Source of the DNA: CBDIBC01 sp965276635
Lineage (GTDB): Bacteria; Actinomycetota; Acidimicrobiia; Acidimicrobiales; Palsa-688
Assembly: GCA_965276635.1 (NCBI GenBank)
Contig: CBDIBC010000005.1
Span: forward strand, 1,116,001 to 1,180,000
DNA: 64,000 nt
Direction: 5' to 3'
Of the stretch, positions 20,150 to 28,568 are shown piece after piece (position 1 is the first letter of the stretch; every line of letters begins with the position of its first letter). The notes beneath the pieces were generated by a model. That model was not told the origin of the DNA and ran no database searches. It saw only the letters and a program-made list of their open reading frames with translations. The translations under genes were made by a program, and so were the position numbers.

Positions 20150-22513
20150 GTGACGACGTCGCCGGCCGGGGAGTCGCTGCGTGCTCGGCGAGCGGCGCTG
20201 TGCGAGGACCGGACGCTGACCGGCACGGCCTGGTCCCGGGCGTTCGCCGCCATCTGCGACGACTGGTTGCAGGCCGTGTTCGCGCAGGCGACGGGCGGGC
20301 GCGCCGATGGCGTCGCCCTCCTGGCCGTGGGCGGCTACGGCGGCGCCGAGCTGGCGCCGGGGAGCGATCTCGACCTGCTCCTCGTCCACGACCGCAAGGG
20401 CAAGATCGGTCCGATCGCCGAGGCCCTCTGGTACCCGATCTGGGACGAGGGCATCGGGTTGGACCACAGCGTGCGCACCCTCAAGGAGCTGCGCACCGCC
20501 ATGAACGACGACCTGAGGGTGGCGCTGGGGCTGCTGCAGGGGCGCCCCATCGCCGGCGACGCGGCCCTGGGCCGCCGGGCGATGGAGCGGGCGCTCGACC
20601 TGTGGCGGGACCGCACCGGCAAGTGGCTCCCGCAGGTGCACGAGGCCGTGCGCGGCCGCCACGACCGCTTCGGCGACCTGGCGTTCCTGCTGGAACCGGA
20701 CCTGAAGGAGGCGCGCGGTGGCGTGCGCGACGTGCGCGTCCTCCAGGCGCTGGCCACGGTGAGCCCGGTGCTGGCGGGGGTGGTGGCCGAGGCCGACCTC
20801 GGTCGGGCGGTGGACCTGCTGGCCGCCGCCCGGGTGGAGCTGCAGCGCGCCACCGCCAAGTCGGCGAACCGGCTCCTCCTCCAGGACCAGGACGTGGTGG
20901 CCGCCGCCCTCGGCTACGGCGACGCCGACCTGCTCATGGCCGACGTGGCCGGGGCGGCCCGGGTCATCGCCTGGGCCGGCGACGACGGGTGGCGCCGGGT
21001 CCGGTCCTGGCTCCGCGGCCCGCGCGGGCGGGAGAGCTCGGGCGACCGGCCCCTCGAACCGGGCCTGGTCCGGCGCGACGACGAGGTGGCGCTGGCCGCC
21101 GGCGCCGACCCGGCGGCTGACCCGTCGCTCGCCCTGCGCGCCGCCGCCGCCTCGGCCGAGATGGACCTGCCCCTGGCCCGTGTCGCCCTGGACCGGCTGG
21201 CCGCCGAGACCCGCTCCCCTGACGCGGCGTGGGCGGGGGGGGTGTGGTCCGACGAGCTGCGCCGGGCGCTGGTCCGGGTGCTGGCTGCCGGCCGCCCGGC
21301 CATCGCCGCCATCGAGGCGCTCGACCAGCTCGGCATCTGGGTTCGCCTGCTGCCCGAGTGGGGCCCGGTCCGGAACCGCCCGCAGCGCAACGCCTACCAC
21401 CGCTTCACCGTCGACCGACACCTGCTGGAGGCGACGGCCAACGCCAGCCAGCTGGCCCGACACGTGGACCGCCCGGACCTGTTGCTGCTCGGCACGCTGC
21501 TCCACGACATCGGCAAGGGCCGCGGCGGCGATCACACCGACATCGGTATCGCCGTGGTCGCCGACCTGGCGCCGCGCATGGGCCTCGACCCGGCGGACAC
21601 CGCGACGCTCGAGACCATGGTCCGCCTCCACCTGTTGCTGCCCGACGCCGCCACCCGCCGGGACCTCGACGATCCGGTGACCATCGAGACCGTCGCCGCG
21701 GCTGTCGGCGACCGCACCACCCTGCACCTGCTCGCGGCGTTGACCGAGGCCGACAGCCTGGCCACTGGACCCAGCGCGTGGGGACCGTGGAAGGCCGGGC
21801 TGGTGGCCGACCTGGTCCGTCGGGTCGGCGACCGCCTGCAGGGCAACCCGCTGCCCGAGGCGCCGGCCATCACCGCCGACGAGCAGCAGCTGGCGGCTCC
21901 CGGCCGGATGGCGCTGGTCGCCGACGGCAGCCACGTCACCGTGGTGGCTCCCGATCGGCCGGGCCTGCTCTCGGTCGTCGCCGGCGTCCTGGCTCTCAAC
22001 AACGTGACGGTCCGGGCCGCCCACACCCGGACTGGGACCGTCCGCTCCGGGACTGGCACTCCCATGGCCGTGCTGGTCTTCGACGTCACCGCCACCTTCG
22101 ACGTGCTCCCTGAGTGGGCAGGCGTGGAGGCAGGCGTGGCTGCCGCGCTGGACGGACGCCTGCCGCTCGCTGACAGCCTGGCCGAGCGCGAGCGCACCTA
22201 TGCCCGCCGGCGGCGAAGCGCGGCGGCCCACGTCCCCGACGTGTCGGTGTCGGCCCACCACGAGGCGGCCAGCGCCGCCACCGTGATCGAGGTCCGCGCC
22301 CCCGACGGCGAAGCGGTGCTCTACGAGCTCACCGCCGCCCTCGCCGGTGCCGGCCTGGTCATCACCGCCGCGCTGGTGAACACCATCGGCGTGGAGGTGA
22401 TCGACACCTTCTATGTCACCACCGCCGCCGGTGCACCCCTCGACCAGGCTGACCTGGCCGGGGCCGAAGCCGCCGTGCATGCCGCCCTGGACGCGGTGGT
22501 GCCCCGGCCGTAG
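20150..22513 (+). CDS. glnD: [Protein-PII] uridylyltransferase / uridylyl-removing enzyme
   Basis: Senses glutamine and modifies PII; 787 residues. Order: nucleotidyltransferase domain with GGYGGAELAP and GSDLD (residues 61-75); an alpha-helical segment LEPDLKEARGGVRDVRVLQ; an HD hydrolase domain with LLHDIGKGRGGDHTDIG near residue 450; then two ACT domains (VTVVAPDRPGLLSVVAGVLA and IEVRAPDGEAVLYELTAALA). It is convergent with its likely substrate, the PII gene, 43 bases away. It is somewhat shorter than the enterobacterial enzyme, as usual in actinobacteria. Confidence 0.93.
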   Translation: MTTSPAGESLRARRAALCEDRTLTGTAWSRAFAAICDDWLQAVFAQATGGRADGVALLAVGGYGGAELAPGSDLDLLLVHDRKGKIGPIAEALWYPIWDEGIGLDHSVRTLKELRTAMNDDLRVALGLLQGRPIAGDAALGRRAMERALDLWRDRTGKWLPQVHEAVRGRHDRFGDLAFLLEPDLKEARGGVRDVRVLQALATVSPVLAGVVAEADLGRAVDLLAAARVELQRATAKSANRLLLQDQDVVAAALGYGDADLLMADVAGAARVIAWAGDDGWRRVRSWLRGPRGRESSGDRPLEPGLVRRDDEVALAAGADPAADPSLALRAAAASAEMDLPLARVALDRLAAETRSPDAAWAGGVWSDELRRALVRVLAAGRPAIAAIEALDQLGIWVRLLPEWGPVRNRPQRNAYHRFTVDRHLLEATANASQLARHVDRPDLLLLGTLLHDIGKGRGGDHTDIGIAVVADLAPRMGLDPADTATLETMVRLHLLLPDAATRRDLDDPVTIETVAAAVGDRTTLHLLAALTEADSLATGPSAWGPWKAGLVADLVRRVGDRLQGNPLPEAPAITADEQQLAAPGRMALVADGSHVTVVAPDRPGLLSVVAGVLALNNVTVRAAHTRTGTVRSGTGTPMAVLVFDVTATFDVLPEWAGVEAGVAAALDGRLPLADSLAERERTYARRRRSAAAHVPDVSVSAHHEAASAATVIEVRAPDGEAVLYELTAALAGAGLVITAALVNTIGVEVIDTFYVTTAAGAPLDQADLAGAEAAVHAALDAVVPRP

Positions 22514-22556
22514 CCAGGGCCCCACCCGTACCGCTCGGCCGGGAACCGACCGCTGG

Positions 22557-22895
22557 CTACAGGGCCTCGCTGCCCCGCTCACCGGTGCGGATGCGGACGA
22601 ACTCGTCGACGTAGGTCGTCCACACCTTCCCGTCGCCGATCTTGTCCGTCTTGGCCACCTTGGTGATCAGGTCGACGACGGCCGCGGCGTCGGCGTCGTC
22701 GACGACCAGATCGACGCGGACCTTCGGGGTGAATGCCACCGTGTACTCGGCGCCGCGGTACACCTCGGTATGGCCCTTCTGCCGGCCGAAGCCCTGCACC
22801 TCGCTGACGGTGAGACCGGAGACGCCGTACTCCTCCAGGGCGTTCTTGACGTCGTCCAGCTTGAACGGCTTGATGATGGCCGTGACCAGTCTCAT
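22557..22895 (-). CDS. glnK: Nitrogen regulatory protein PII
   Basis: Trimeric 2-oxoglutarate/ATP sensor of 112 residues. MRLVTAIIKPFKLDDVKNAL is the typical N-terminus. The T-loop RGAEYTVAF keeps Tyr51, the uridylylation (or, in some actinobacteria, adenylylation) site, and KIGDGKVW is the B-loop. The ATG overlaps the amt stop (ATGA), so it is a GlnK-type PII paired with its transporter, which it probably blocks under nitrogen excess. Confidence 0.93.
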   Translation of the reverse strand: MRLVTAIIKPFKLDDVKNALEEYGVSGLTVSEVQGFGRQKGHTEVYRGAEYTVAFTPKVRVDLVVDDADAAAVVDLITKVAKTDKIGDGKVWTTYVDEFVRIRTGERGSEAL

Positions 22896-24301
22896 GGCTT
22901 CTCCTGTCCACTCGTCGAGGCACCGGTCGGCGCCGATTTGGCGAACGGGTTTATCGACTCACCCCCGCTGAGGGCGTTCGTCACCCCGCTGAGCACCGAC
23001 TCGAAATCGTAGGCCGACTCCTCGTGCTGGCTGATGTCGAGACCGATCTCCTCGTCCTCCTCGCTGACCCGCAGGCCCATCGTCTTGTCGATGACCTGGG
23101 CGATGAGGTACGAGACGACCAGTGAGAAGCCGGCCACGCAGATCACGCCGAGGGCCTGGTTGCCGAGCAGCTGGGCGTCACCCCCGTAGAACAGGCCCTT
23201 CTTGGCGGCGGCGTTGAAGCTGTTGGTCCCGAAGAACCCGATGAGCACGGCGCCGACGACCCCACCGACGAAGTGGACCCCCAGCACGTCGAGCGCGTCG
23301 TCCCGGCCGAAGCGGAACTTCAGGCTGCAGGCCAGGCAGCACAGGGCGCCGGCGGCGATCCCGATCACCAGCGCCCCGAGCAGGTTCACGTACCCACAGG
23401 ACGGGGTGATGGCCACCAACCCGGCCACCGCCCCCGACGCGCCGCCCAGGGTGGTGGACTTCCCGTTCTTGATCTTCTCGGTGACGATCCAGGCCAGGAT
23501 GGCCATGGCCGTGGCCGTGTTGGTGTTCAAGAAGGCGTGGGCCGACAGGTTGTTGGCGGCCAGCGCCGATCCGGCGTTGAACCCGAACCACCCGAACCAC
23601 AGCATGCCGGCACCGAGCACGGTGAAGGGCACGTTGTGGGGTCGCATCGGCGTGCCCGGCCACCCCTTGCGGTTCTTGATGACCAGGAGCAGGCCCAGGC
23701 CACCCATGGCCGCGTTGATGTGGACCACGGTCCCGCCGGCGAAGTCCTCGGCGCCCCGCCGGAACAGCCAGCCGGTCGGGGAGAAGACCCAGTGGGCGAT
23801 GGGTGCGTACACCAGGACCGACCAGGCCACGATGAACACGCAGTACGAACCGAACTTGAGCCGGTCGGCGGTCGTGCCGGTGATCAAGGCCGGGGTGATG
23901 ACGGCGAACATCATCTGGAACACCACGAAGGTGATCGGCGAGATGGTCAACGCCTCGCCGGGGACGATCTGGGTGTCGATGTGGCTGAGCCCGGCGAAGT
24001 GGAGCGTGCCGACGAAGCCCTGGCCGCCCCAGTCGACGCCGAAGGCCAGGCTGTAGGTGACGAGCACCCAGACCACGCCGACCAGGCCCATGACGACCCA
24101 GTTCTGCATGATCATGCCGAGGGCGTTCTTGCGCCGGACCATGCCGGCGTAGAAGAACGCCAGGCCCGGGGTCATGAACAGGACCAGCGCACTCGACGCC
24201 AGGATCCACGCGTTGTCACCGGAGTTGACGGTCGGCGCGCACTTCCCGATCGGGGCGGTGTCCGGGTTGAACGCGCACGCAGCGGCTAGTAGATGACTCA
24301 A
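22892..24301 (-). CDS. amt: Ammonium transporter (Amt family)
   Basis: Polytopic membrane channel for NH3/NH4+, 469 residues with about 11 predicted membrane segments, beginning at WILASSALVLFMTPGLAFFYAG. Family marks: RRKNALGMIMQNW, AFNAGS-type segment (FNAGSALAANN), and the cytosolic tail NPFAKSAP. The TTG start at 24301 is chosen because a full AAGGAGG Shine-Dalgarno lies four bases upstream. It forms an operon with PII. Confidence 0.94.
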   Translation of the reverse strand: MSHLLAAACAFNPDTAPIGKCAPTVNSGDNAWILASSALVLFMTPGLAFFYAGMVRRKNALGMIMQNWVVMGLVGVVWVLVTYSLAFGVDWGGQGFVGTLHFAGLSHIDTQIVPGEALTISPITFVVFQMMFAVITPALITGTTADRLKFGSYCVFIVAWSVLVYAPIAHWVFSPTGWLFRRGAEDFAGGTVVHINAAMGGLGLLLVIKNRKGWPGTPMRPHNVPFTVLGAGMLWFGWFGFNAGSALAANNLSAHAFLNTNTATAMAILAWIVTEKIKNGKSTTLGGASGAVAGLVAITPSCGYVNLLGALVIGIAAGALCCLACSLKFRFGRDDALDVLGVHFVGGVVGAVLIGFFGTNSFNAAAKKGLFYGGDAQLLGNQALGVICVAGFSLVVSYLIAQVIDKTMGLRVSEEDEEIGLDISQHEESAYDFESVLSGVTNALSGGESINPFAKSAPTGASTSGQEKP

Positions 24302-24435
24302 CGGGCCTCCTTAGGGTCCCTGCACTCGGTCAGGCCCAGAAGTTAGAGACGACGTGTTTCCGCCGGTGAGCCGTTTGATTTCCAGTCTGTGAACTCGGCC
24401 AGATTTGTGAAAGAATCAGGGCGGCTGTGACCGGC
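24302..24435 (-). promoter_or_regulatory. amt-glnK promoter region with a possible GlnR-like half box
   Basis: 134 bases without a gene between the winged-helix regulator and amt. On the minus strand TTCAC-N6-GAAAT (within 24394-24377) resembles one a/b pair of the GlnR consensus gTnAC-N6-GaAAC known from Streptomyces. TAACTT is a possible -10. The second a/b pair is not seen, so this is weak. Confidence 0.3.
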
Positions 24436-24933
24436 TCAGGACAGGACGTGCTCGTTCTCCAGCAGGTAGCCGCGAGACCGCACCGTCCTGATGGCCAGCT
24501 CGAGGGGCTGGATCTTGCGGCGCAGGCGCAGGACGTGCACGTCGAGGGCGTTGCGCCCCGGCGCGCCGCGCGGCCAACCGGCCCGGGCCAGGTGCTCCCG
24601 GCTCACGACCGCCCCGTACCGCTCCAGCAGGGCGCTGGTCAGGCGGGCCTCGACCGGAGGCAGCGAGACCCAGCTGGGACCCACGCGCAGGACGCCGTCG
24701 TGGTCCAGCGCCGGCTCCCGGGCGTGGTGGACGCTCCGCCGATTGCCGAGAGCGGCCACCCGGGCGGCCACGTCGGCCTCCGACGCCGGGACGCGGATCC
24801 AGTCCTCCAGGCAGTCGGTGGGGTCCGGCGGGTCGGATCCGGACTCCAAGAGGAGCAGGCGTGGCACCGTGTCGGCGACCAAGGCATCCCGGCGGGGCGA
24901 TTCCGCCGGCCAGCGAAGCAGGACAACCTCCAC
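24436..24933 (-). CDS. Orphan OmpR/GlnR-type winged-helix regulator with degenerate receiver
   Basis: 165 residues. The C-terminal half (about 85-165) is an OmpR/PhoB winged helix: SLPPVEARLTSALLERYGAVVSREHLARAGWP then NALDVHVLRLRRKIQ and IRTVRSRGYLLE. The N-terminal 80 residues are too short for a normal receiver and show no phospho-acceptor Asp pattern, and no histidine kinase gene is nearby. Actinobacterial GlnR is also an orphan with an atypical receiver, and this gene sits just upstream of amt-glnK, so control of nitrogen uptake is a reasonable inference. GTG 24933 has TAGCGT seven bases upstream (leaderless). Confidence 0.75.
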   Translation of the reverse strand: MEVVLLRWPAESPRRDALVADTVPRLLLLESGSDPPDPTDCLEDWIRVPASEADVAARVAALGNRRSVHHAREPALDHDGVLRVGPSWVSLPPVEARLTSALLERYGAVVSREHLARAGWPRGAPGRNALDVHVLRLRRKIQPLELAIRTVRSRGYLLENEHVLS

Positions 24934-25067
24934 AAAGCCGACGCTAAGCAGCGAATGTTGCTCGACTGTTTCGCCGTCGTGAATCCTTCTCCCTCCGTGC
25001 CCTTTCGTCGGCGCCGGCGCGCGCTGGGTAAGGTCTCGCAGCTACACGGCACCCAGAAGGAGACACT

Positions 25068-27161
25068 GTGCCTCTGAGAATCGGCATCGGCCTGGCGGCC
25101 ACCTTCGTCGGCCTGGCATTCGTGATCCGTCGAGGCTGGTTCCTCTTCCGGCTGGTGCAGACCGGCCCGCCGTCCCCTGGCCGCATGCGCCACGTCCCCG
25201 CCCAGATCCGGGCCGAGATCATGGACGTCTTCGCCCAGCGCAAGCTCCTCCGGTGGCGGGTGTCGGGCGTCGCCCACTTCTTCACCTTCTGGGGCTTCGT
25301 CATCCTGTTGCTCACCATCATCGAGGCGTACGGGGCCCTGTTCCAGCGGGACTTCTCCATCCCCGGCATCGGCCGCTGGCAGGCCATCGGGTTCCTGGAG
25401 GACTTCTTCGCCTTCGCCGTGCTTGCCGCCCTGGTCACCTTCAGCGTCATCCGCGTCAAGCACAGCCCCGGACGTGAGGAGCGTCGCAGCCGGTTCTACG
25501 GCTCGCACACCCTGGCCGCGTGGCTGGTTCTCCTGCTGATCTTTGGGGTGATCGCCACCCTGTTCCTCTACCGCGGCGCGCAGGTCGATACCGGGTACTT
25601 CCCGTACCACCACTCGTGGTGGCCCTTCGCATCCCACCTGGTCGGCGACGCCCTGTCCGGGCTCAGCCCGTCGGTCAACGGCCACCTGGAGACCATCTTC
25701 ATCCTGAGCCAGATCGCCGTGATCTGGGGCTTCTTCGTGTTCGTGGTGAACTCCAAGCACCTGCACATCTTCGTTTCGGAGCCCAACGTCCTCTTCTCCC
25801 GCCGGCCCAAGGCCCTGGGGCCGTTGTTCGCCACGCCCGACATGGACCCCGAGAACCTCACCGAGGAGTCCGTCTTCGGCATCGGGACGATCGGCCACAC
25901 CACGTGGAAGCAGCGCCTGGACATGATCAGCTGCACCGAGTGCGGGCGCTGCCAGGACCAGTGCCCGGCGTGGAACACCGGCAAGCCACTGTCACCGAAG
26001 AAGATCATCATGGACCTGCGCGACCAGCTCTTCGCCAGCGCCCCCGAGCTGTTGGGCACTGCGGACGGCACGGGGGGCAACGGTGCGGGTCCCGACGGCG
26101 TCTCGGTGGCCGAGACCGCCATCATCGGCGATGTCATCACCGAGGACGAGCTGTGGGCGTGCACCACGTGCGGGGCCTGCGTCGAGCAGTGCCCGGTCGA
26201 CATCGAACACGTCGACACCATCGTCGACATGCGCCGCTACCAGGTGCTGATGGAGGCCCGGTTCCCGACCGAGGCCGGCACCATGCTGCGCAACATCGAG
26301 AACCAGGGCGACCCATGGGGCCTGGGCACCAGCCAGCGCGCCGACTGGACCAAGGACCTGGGCTTTGACGTGCCGATCGTCGACACCACCATTCCCGACG
26401 ACGTCGAGTACCTGTTCTGGGTGGGCTGCGCCGGTGCCCTCGACGAGCGGGCCCGCAAGGTGACCCAGTCCATCGCCCGGCTCCTCCACCGCGCCGGCGT
26501 GTCATTCGCCGTGCTCGGGCCGAAGGAATCCTGCACCGGCGACCCGGCCCGCCGCCTGGGCAACGAGTACCTCTACCAGGAGCAGGCCCGCAAGAACATC
26601 GAGACCCTGAGCTCGGTGGGCGCCCGCAAGATCATCGCCTCGTGCCCGCACTGCTTCAACTCCATCTCCCGGGAGTACCCGGCACTGGGCGGGAACTTCG
26701 AGGTCCTGCACCACACCCAGTTCCTCGAGCAGCTGCTCGGCGGTCACCAGCTGGCCCCCGCCCAACGGGTCGAGTCGAAGGTGACCTACCACGACCCCTG
26801 CTACCTCGGCCGGCACAACGAGGTCTACGACGAGCCTCGCGGGGTCCTGGCCAGCCTCCCGGGCGTGGAGACGGTGGAGATGCACCGGCACAAGCGCACC
26901 GGCTTCTGCTGCGGCGCGGGGGGCGCCCGCATGTGGCTGGAGGAGAACATCGGCACCCGGGTGAACATGAACCGCACCGACGAGGCCCTCGGCACCGGGG
27001 CCGACGTCATCGCCACCGCCTGCCCGTACTGCATGATCATGCTCGACGACGCCACCAAGACCCGCCAGTCCGAGGGAAAGGCGGACGAGTCGGTGCGAGT
27101 CCTCGACGTGGCCCAGCTGCTGGAGCGGTCACTGGCCGAACCGGTCAGCGACGAGGCGTAG
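25068..27161 (+). CDS. Membrane-bound Fe-S oxidoreductase, EtfD/heterodisulfide-reductase-like
   Basis: 697 residues. The N-terminal 235 residues form a cytochrome-b-like membrane domain with about five or six helices (for example FFTFWGFVILLLTIIEAYGAL). Then two 4Fe-4S sites follow (CTECGRCQDQCP near 288, CTTCGACVEQCP near 364), and two CCG domains with SCPHCFNS, YHDPCYLGRHN, CCGAGGARMW and ACPYCMIM. This layout matches mycobacterial EtfD (FadF, Rv0338c), which passes electrons from acyl-CoA dehydrogenases via ETF to menaquinone. That fits the many acyl-CoA genes downstream. GTG 25068 has AAGGAG five bases upstream. No etfAB is in the window. Confidence 0.85.
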   Translation: MPLRIGIGLAATFVGLAFVIRRGWFLFRLVQTGPPSPGRMRHVPAQIRAEIMDVFAQRKLLRWRVSGVAHFFTFWGFVILLLTIIEAYGALFQRDFSIPGIGRWQAIGFLEDFFAFAVLAALVTFSVIRVKHSPGREERRSRFYGSHTLAAWLVLLLIFGVIATLFLYRGAQVDTGYFPYHHSWWPFASHLVGDALSGLSPSVNGHLETIFILSQIAVIWGFFVFVVNSKHLHIFVSEPNVLFSRRPKALGPLFATPDMDPENLTEESVFGIGTIGHTTWKQRLDMISCTECGRCQDQCPAWNTGKPLSPKKIIMDLRDQLFASAPELLGTADGTGGNGAGPDGVSVAETAIIGDVITEDELWACTTCGACVEQCPVDIEHVDTIVDMRRYQVLMEARFPTEAGTMLRNIENQGDPWGLGTSQRADWTKDLGFDVPIVDTTIPDDVEYLFWVGCAGALDERARKVTQSIARLLHRAGVSFAVLGPKESCTGDPARRLGNEYLYQEQARKNIETLSSVGARKIIASCPHCFNSISREYPALGGNFEVLHHTQFLEQLLGGHQLAPAQRVESKVTYHDPCYLGRHNEVYDEPRGVLASLPGVETVEMHRHKRTGFCCGAGGARMWLEENIGTRVNMNRTDEALGTGADVIATACPYCMIMLDDATKTRQSEGKADESVRVLDVAQLLERSLAEPVSDEA

Positions 27162-27188
27162 CACCCGAACGAGCCGGCCGCACCGCCG

Positions 27189-27194
27189 TAGGCT
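27189..27194 (+). promoter_or_regulatory. TAGGCT -10 box, leaderless start of the Fur-family gene
   Basis: TAGGCT, six bases, then the GTG at 27201. Confidence 0.55.
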
Positions 27195-27200
27195 GCCGTC

Positions 27201-27677
27201 GTGGTCCCACCTGCTGGCATCGGTGCGGCTGGCATCGACATCGACGAGATCCTGGCCCTGCTGCGCGCCGGCGGGGGGCGGATCACGGCCACTCGCCGGG
27301 CGACGGTGGAGACGCTGGCCGGCGCCGACCGCCATCTGACCGCCGAGCAGATCGCCGGCGCCGTGCGGGACCGCCTCCCGGAGATGGCAGACTCGACGGT
27401 CTACCGGACCCTGGCCACGCTGGAGGAGCTCGGGGTGGTCAGCCACGTGCACCTGGGCCACGGGCCCTCGACCTACCACCTGGTGCACCGGCCCCACCAG
27501 CACCTGCACTGCCTGGGCTGCGGCGACGTCATCGAAGTACCCCCCGAGACCTTCGACCTGTTGGCCGAGCGCCTCGATGCCATCTACGGCTTCGCCATCG
27601 CACCCGGCCACTTCGCCCTGCCCGGTTACTGCCCGCGCTGTCGCACGGGTCCAGATCGAGAGACCCCATCATTATGA
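27201..27677 (+). CDS. Fur-family metal-dependent transcriptional regulator
   Basis: 158 residues. The winged-helix part includes RITATRRATVETLAGADRHLTAEQIAGAVRD and DSTVYRTLATLEELGVVSHV. The metal and dimerisation part includes HRPHQHLHCLGCGDVIEVP and a closing CPRC, so both CxxC structural-zinc pairs are present. Whether it senses Fe, Zn or peroxide cannot be decided. It overlaps the next gene (ATGA), so the two are one transcript. Confidence 0.85.
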   Translation: MVPPAGIGAAGIDIDEILALLRAGGGRITATRRATVETLAGADRHLTAEQIAGAVRDRLPEMADSTVYRTLATLEELGVVSHVHLGHGPSTYHLVHRPHQHLHCLGCGDVIEVPPETFDLLAERLDAIYGFAIAPGHFALPGYCPRCRTGPDRETPSL

Positions 27678-28099
27678 TCAAGCCCATGCAACCGTCAGGC
27701 TTCGGCGAACGCCCGGACTACCGCGTCGACGTGCTGCGACGGCGGAACCAGGTCACGGTGCACCACGACGGTCGCGTCCTGGCCGACACCGTTGCCAGTC
27801 TCCTGGTGGACGAGCAGGATCACGGCCTGGTGTTCTACGTGCCCGAGGCCGACGTCCGTCTCGACCTGCTCGTCGCCACCGACGATCGCTCGCGGTGCCC
27901 CTACAAGGGCGAGGCTCGCTACTGGCGGCTGGTCGAGGGGACCGAGCCGATCGCCTGGGCGTACCCCGACCCATACCCGCAGGTGGCCCAGCTGGTCGGC
28001 CACATCGCCTTCTACCAAGACCGGGTGCAGGTCCGCGTCGGCGTGGCCGTCCCCGCCGTGGTTGGCTACCCGCCCGTGACACCTGCGCCGGCGATCTGA
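27674..28099 (+). CDS. DUF427 domain protein
   Basis: 141 residues of unknown function. The DUF427 core is clear: QVTVHHDGRVLADTVASLLVDEQ, FYVPEADVRLDLL and the hallmark CPYKGEARYWRL followed by IAWAYPDPYPQVAQLVGHIAFY. The ATG overlaps the Fur-family stop codon (ATGA). Coupling to a metal regulator hints at a role in metal or redox homeostasis, but that is only context. Confidence 0.8.
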   Translation: MIKPMQPSGFGERPDYRVDVLRRRNQVTVHHDGRVLADTVASLLVDEQDHGLVFYVPEADVRLDLLVATDDRSRCPYKGEARYWRLVEGTEPIAWAYPDPYPQVAQLVGHIAFYQDRVQVRVGVAVPAVVGYPPVTPAPAI

Positions 28100-28132
28100 G
28101 TGGCGCCGACCAACTACGTGATGGTGAGAGAA

Positions 28133-28549
28133 CTATCCCGCCGGCAGAGCCACGCGGCCCGCCCCGTCGTACACGCTCAACGCCCCCTCGGCGGCCGGGG
28201 GCCCGGGCCAGGGCGCGACCCGGGCCGTGGAGCCGGTGTCGGGGCGGGCCAGGGTCGACAGGGCGTCGTGGAGGGTCGCCACGGCACCCCGGGCGCCGGC
28301 CGGCGCGTCCGGTCGCAGGGCGGCCACGGCCATCACGCCCTGGTCCAGCCGGGCTGGCGAGGCACTGGCCGGCGCCAGGCTCGCCAGGCCGTCGATCACC
28401 GCGGCCAGCTGGCCGCAGAAGGACCGGAGGCCGGGGGCGATGGTCGGCACCGGCAGGCGGGGCGCAGTGGTCGGCACCGACGCTCGGTGGTGGCTCCCGC
28501 CACAGCCGACCAGGAGGACGGCCAGGACGGCCAGCGTGGCCGCCACCAC
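28133..28549 (-). CDS. Possible small lipoprotein
   Basis: About 138 residues. A hydrophobic stretch VVAATLAVLAVLLVGCGGS ends in a lipobox-like LLVGC, followed by an Ala/Pro-rich region with one other Cys. The start is uncertain: GTG 28549 leaves no positive n-region, and longer forms overlap the regulator gene upstream. Function unknown. Confidence 0.5.
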   Translation of the reverse strand: MVAATLAVLAVLLVGCGGSHHRASVPTTAPRLPVPTIAPGLRSFCGQLAAVIDGLASLAPASASPARLDQGVMAVAALRPDAPAGARGAVATLHDALSTLARPDTGSTARVAPWPGPPAAEGALSVYDGAGRVALPAG

Positions 28550-28568
28550 CCGCTGATGCGCCGGCCCG

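Noticed and set aside
19361..22582. Very long open frame on the minus strand opposite gpmA and glnD
   Set aside because: Composition (runs of Gly/Arg/His/Gln) and lack of any domain mark it as the codon-position shadow of glnD; the same holds for long frames opposite purL (4786-7974) and aceB/aceA (30123-33371).
24377..24394. Calling a definite GlnR box upstream of amt
   Set aside because: Only one a/b pair with imperfect match; the second pair at 22-base spacing is missing, so it is kept only as a hypothesis.
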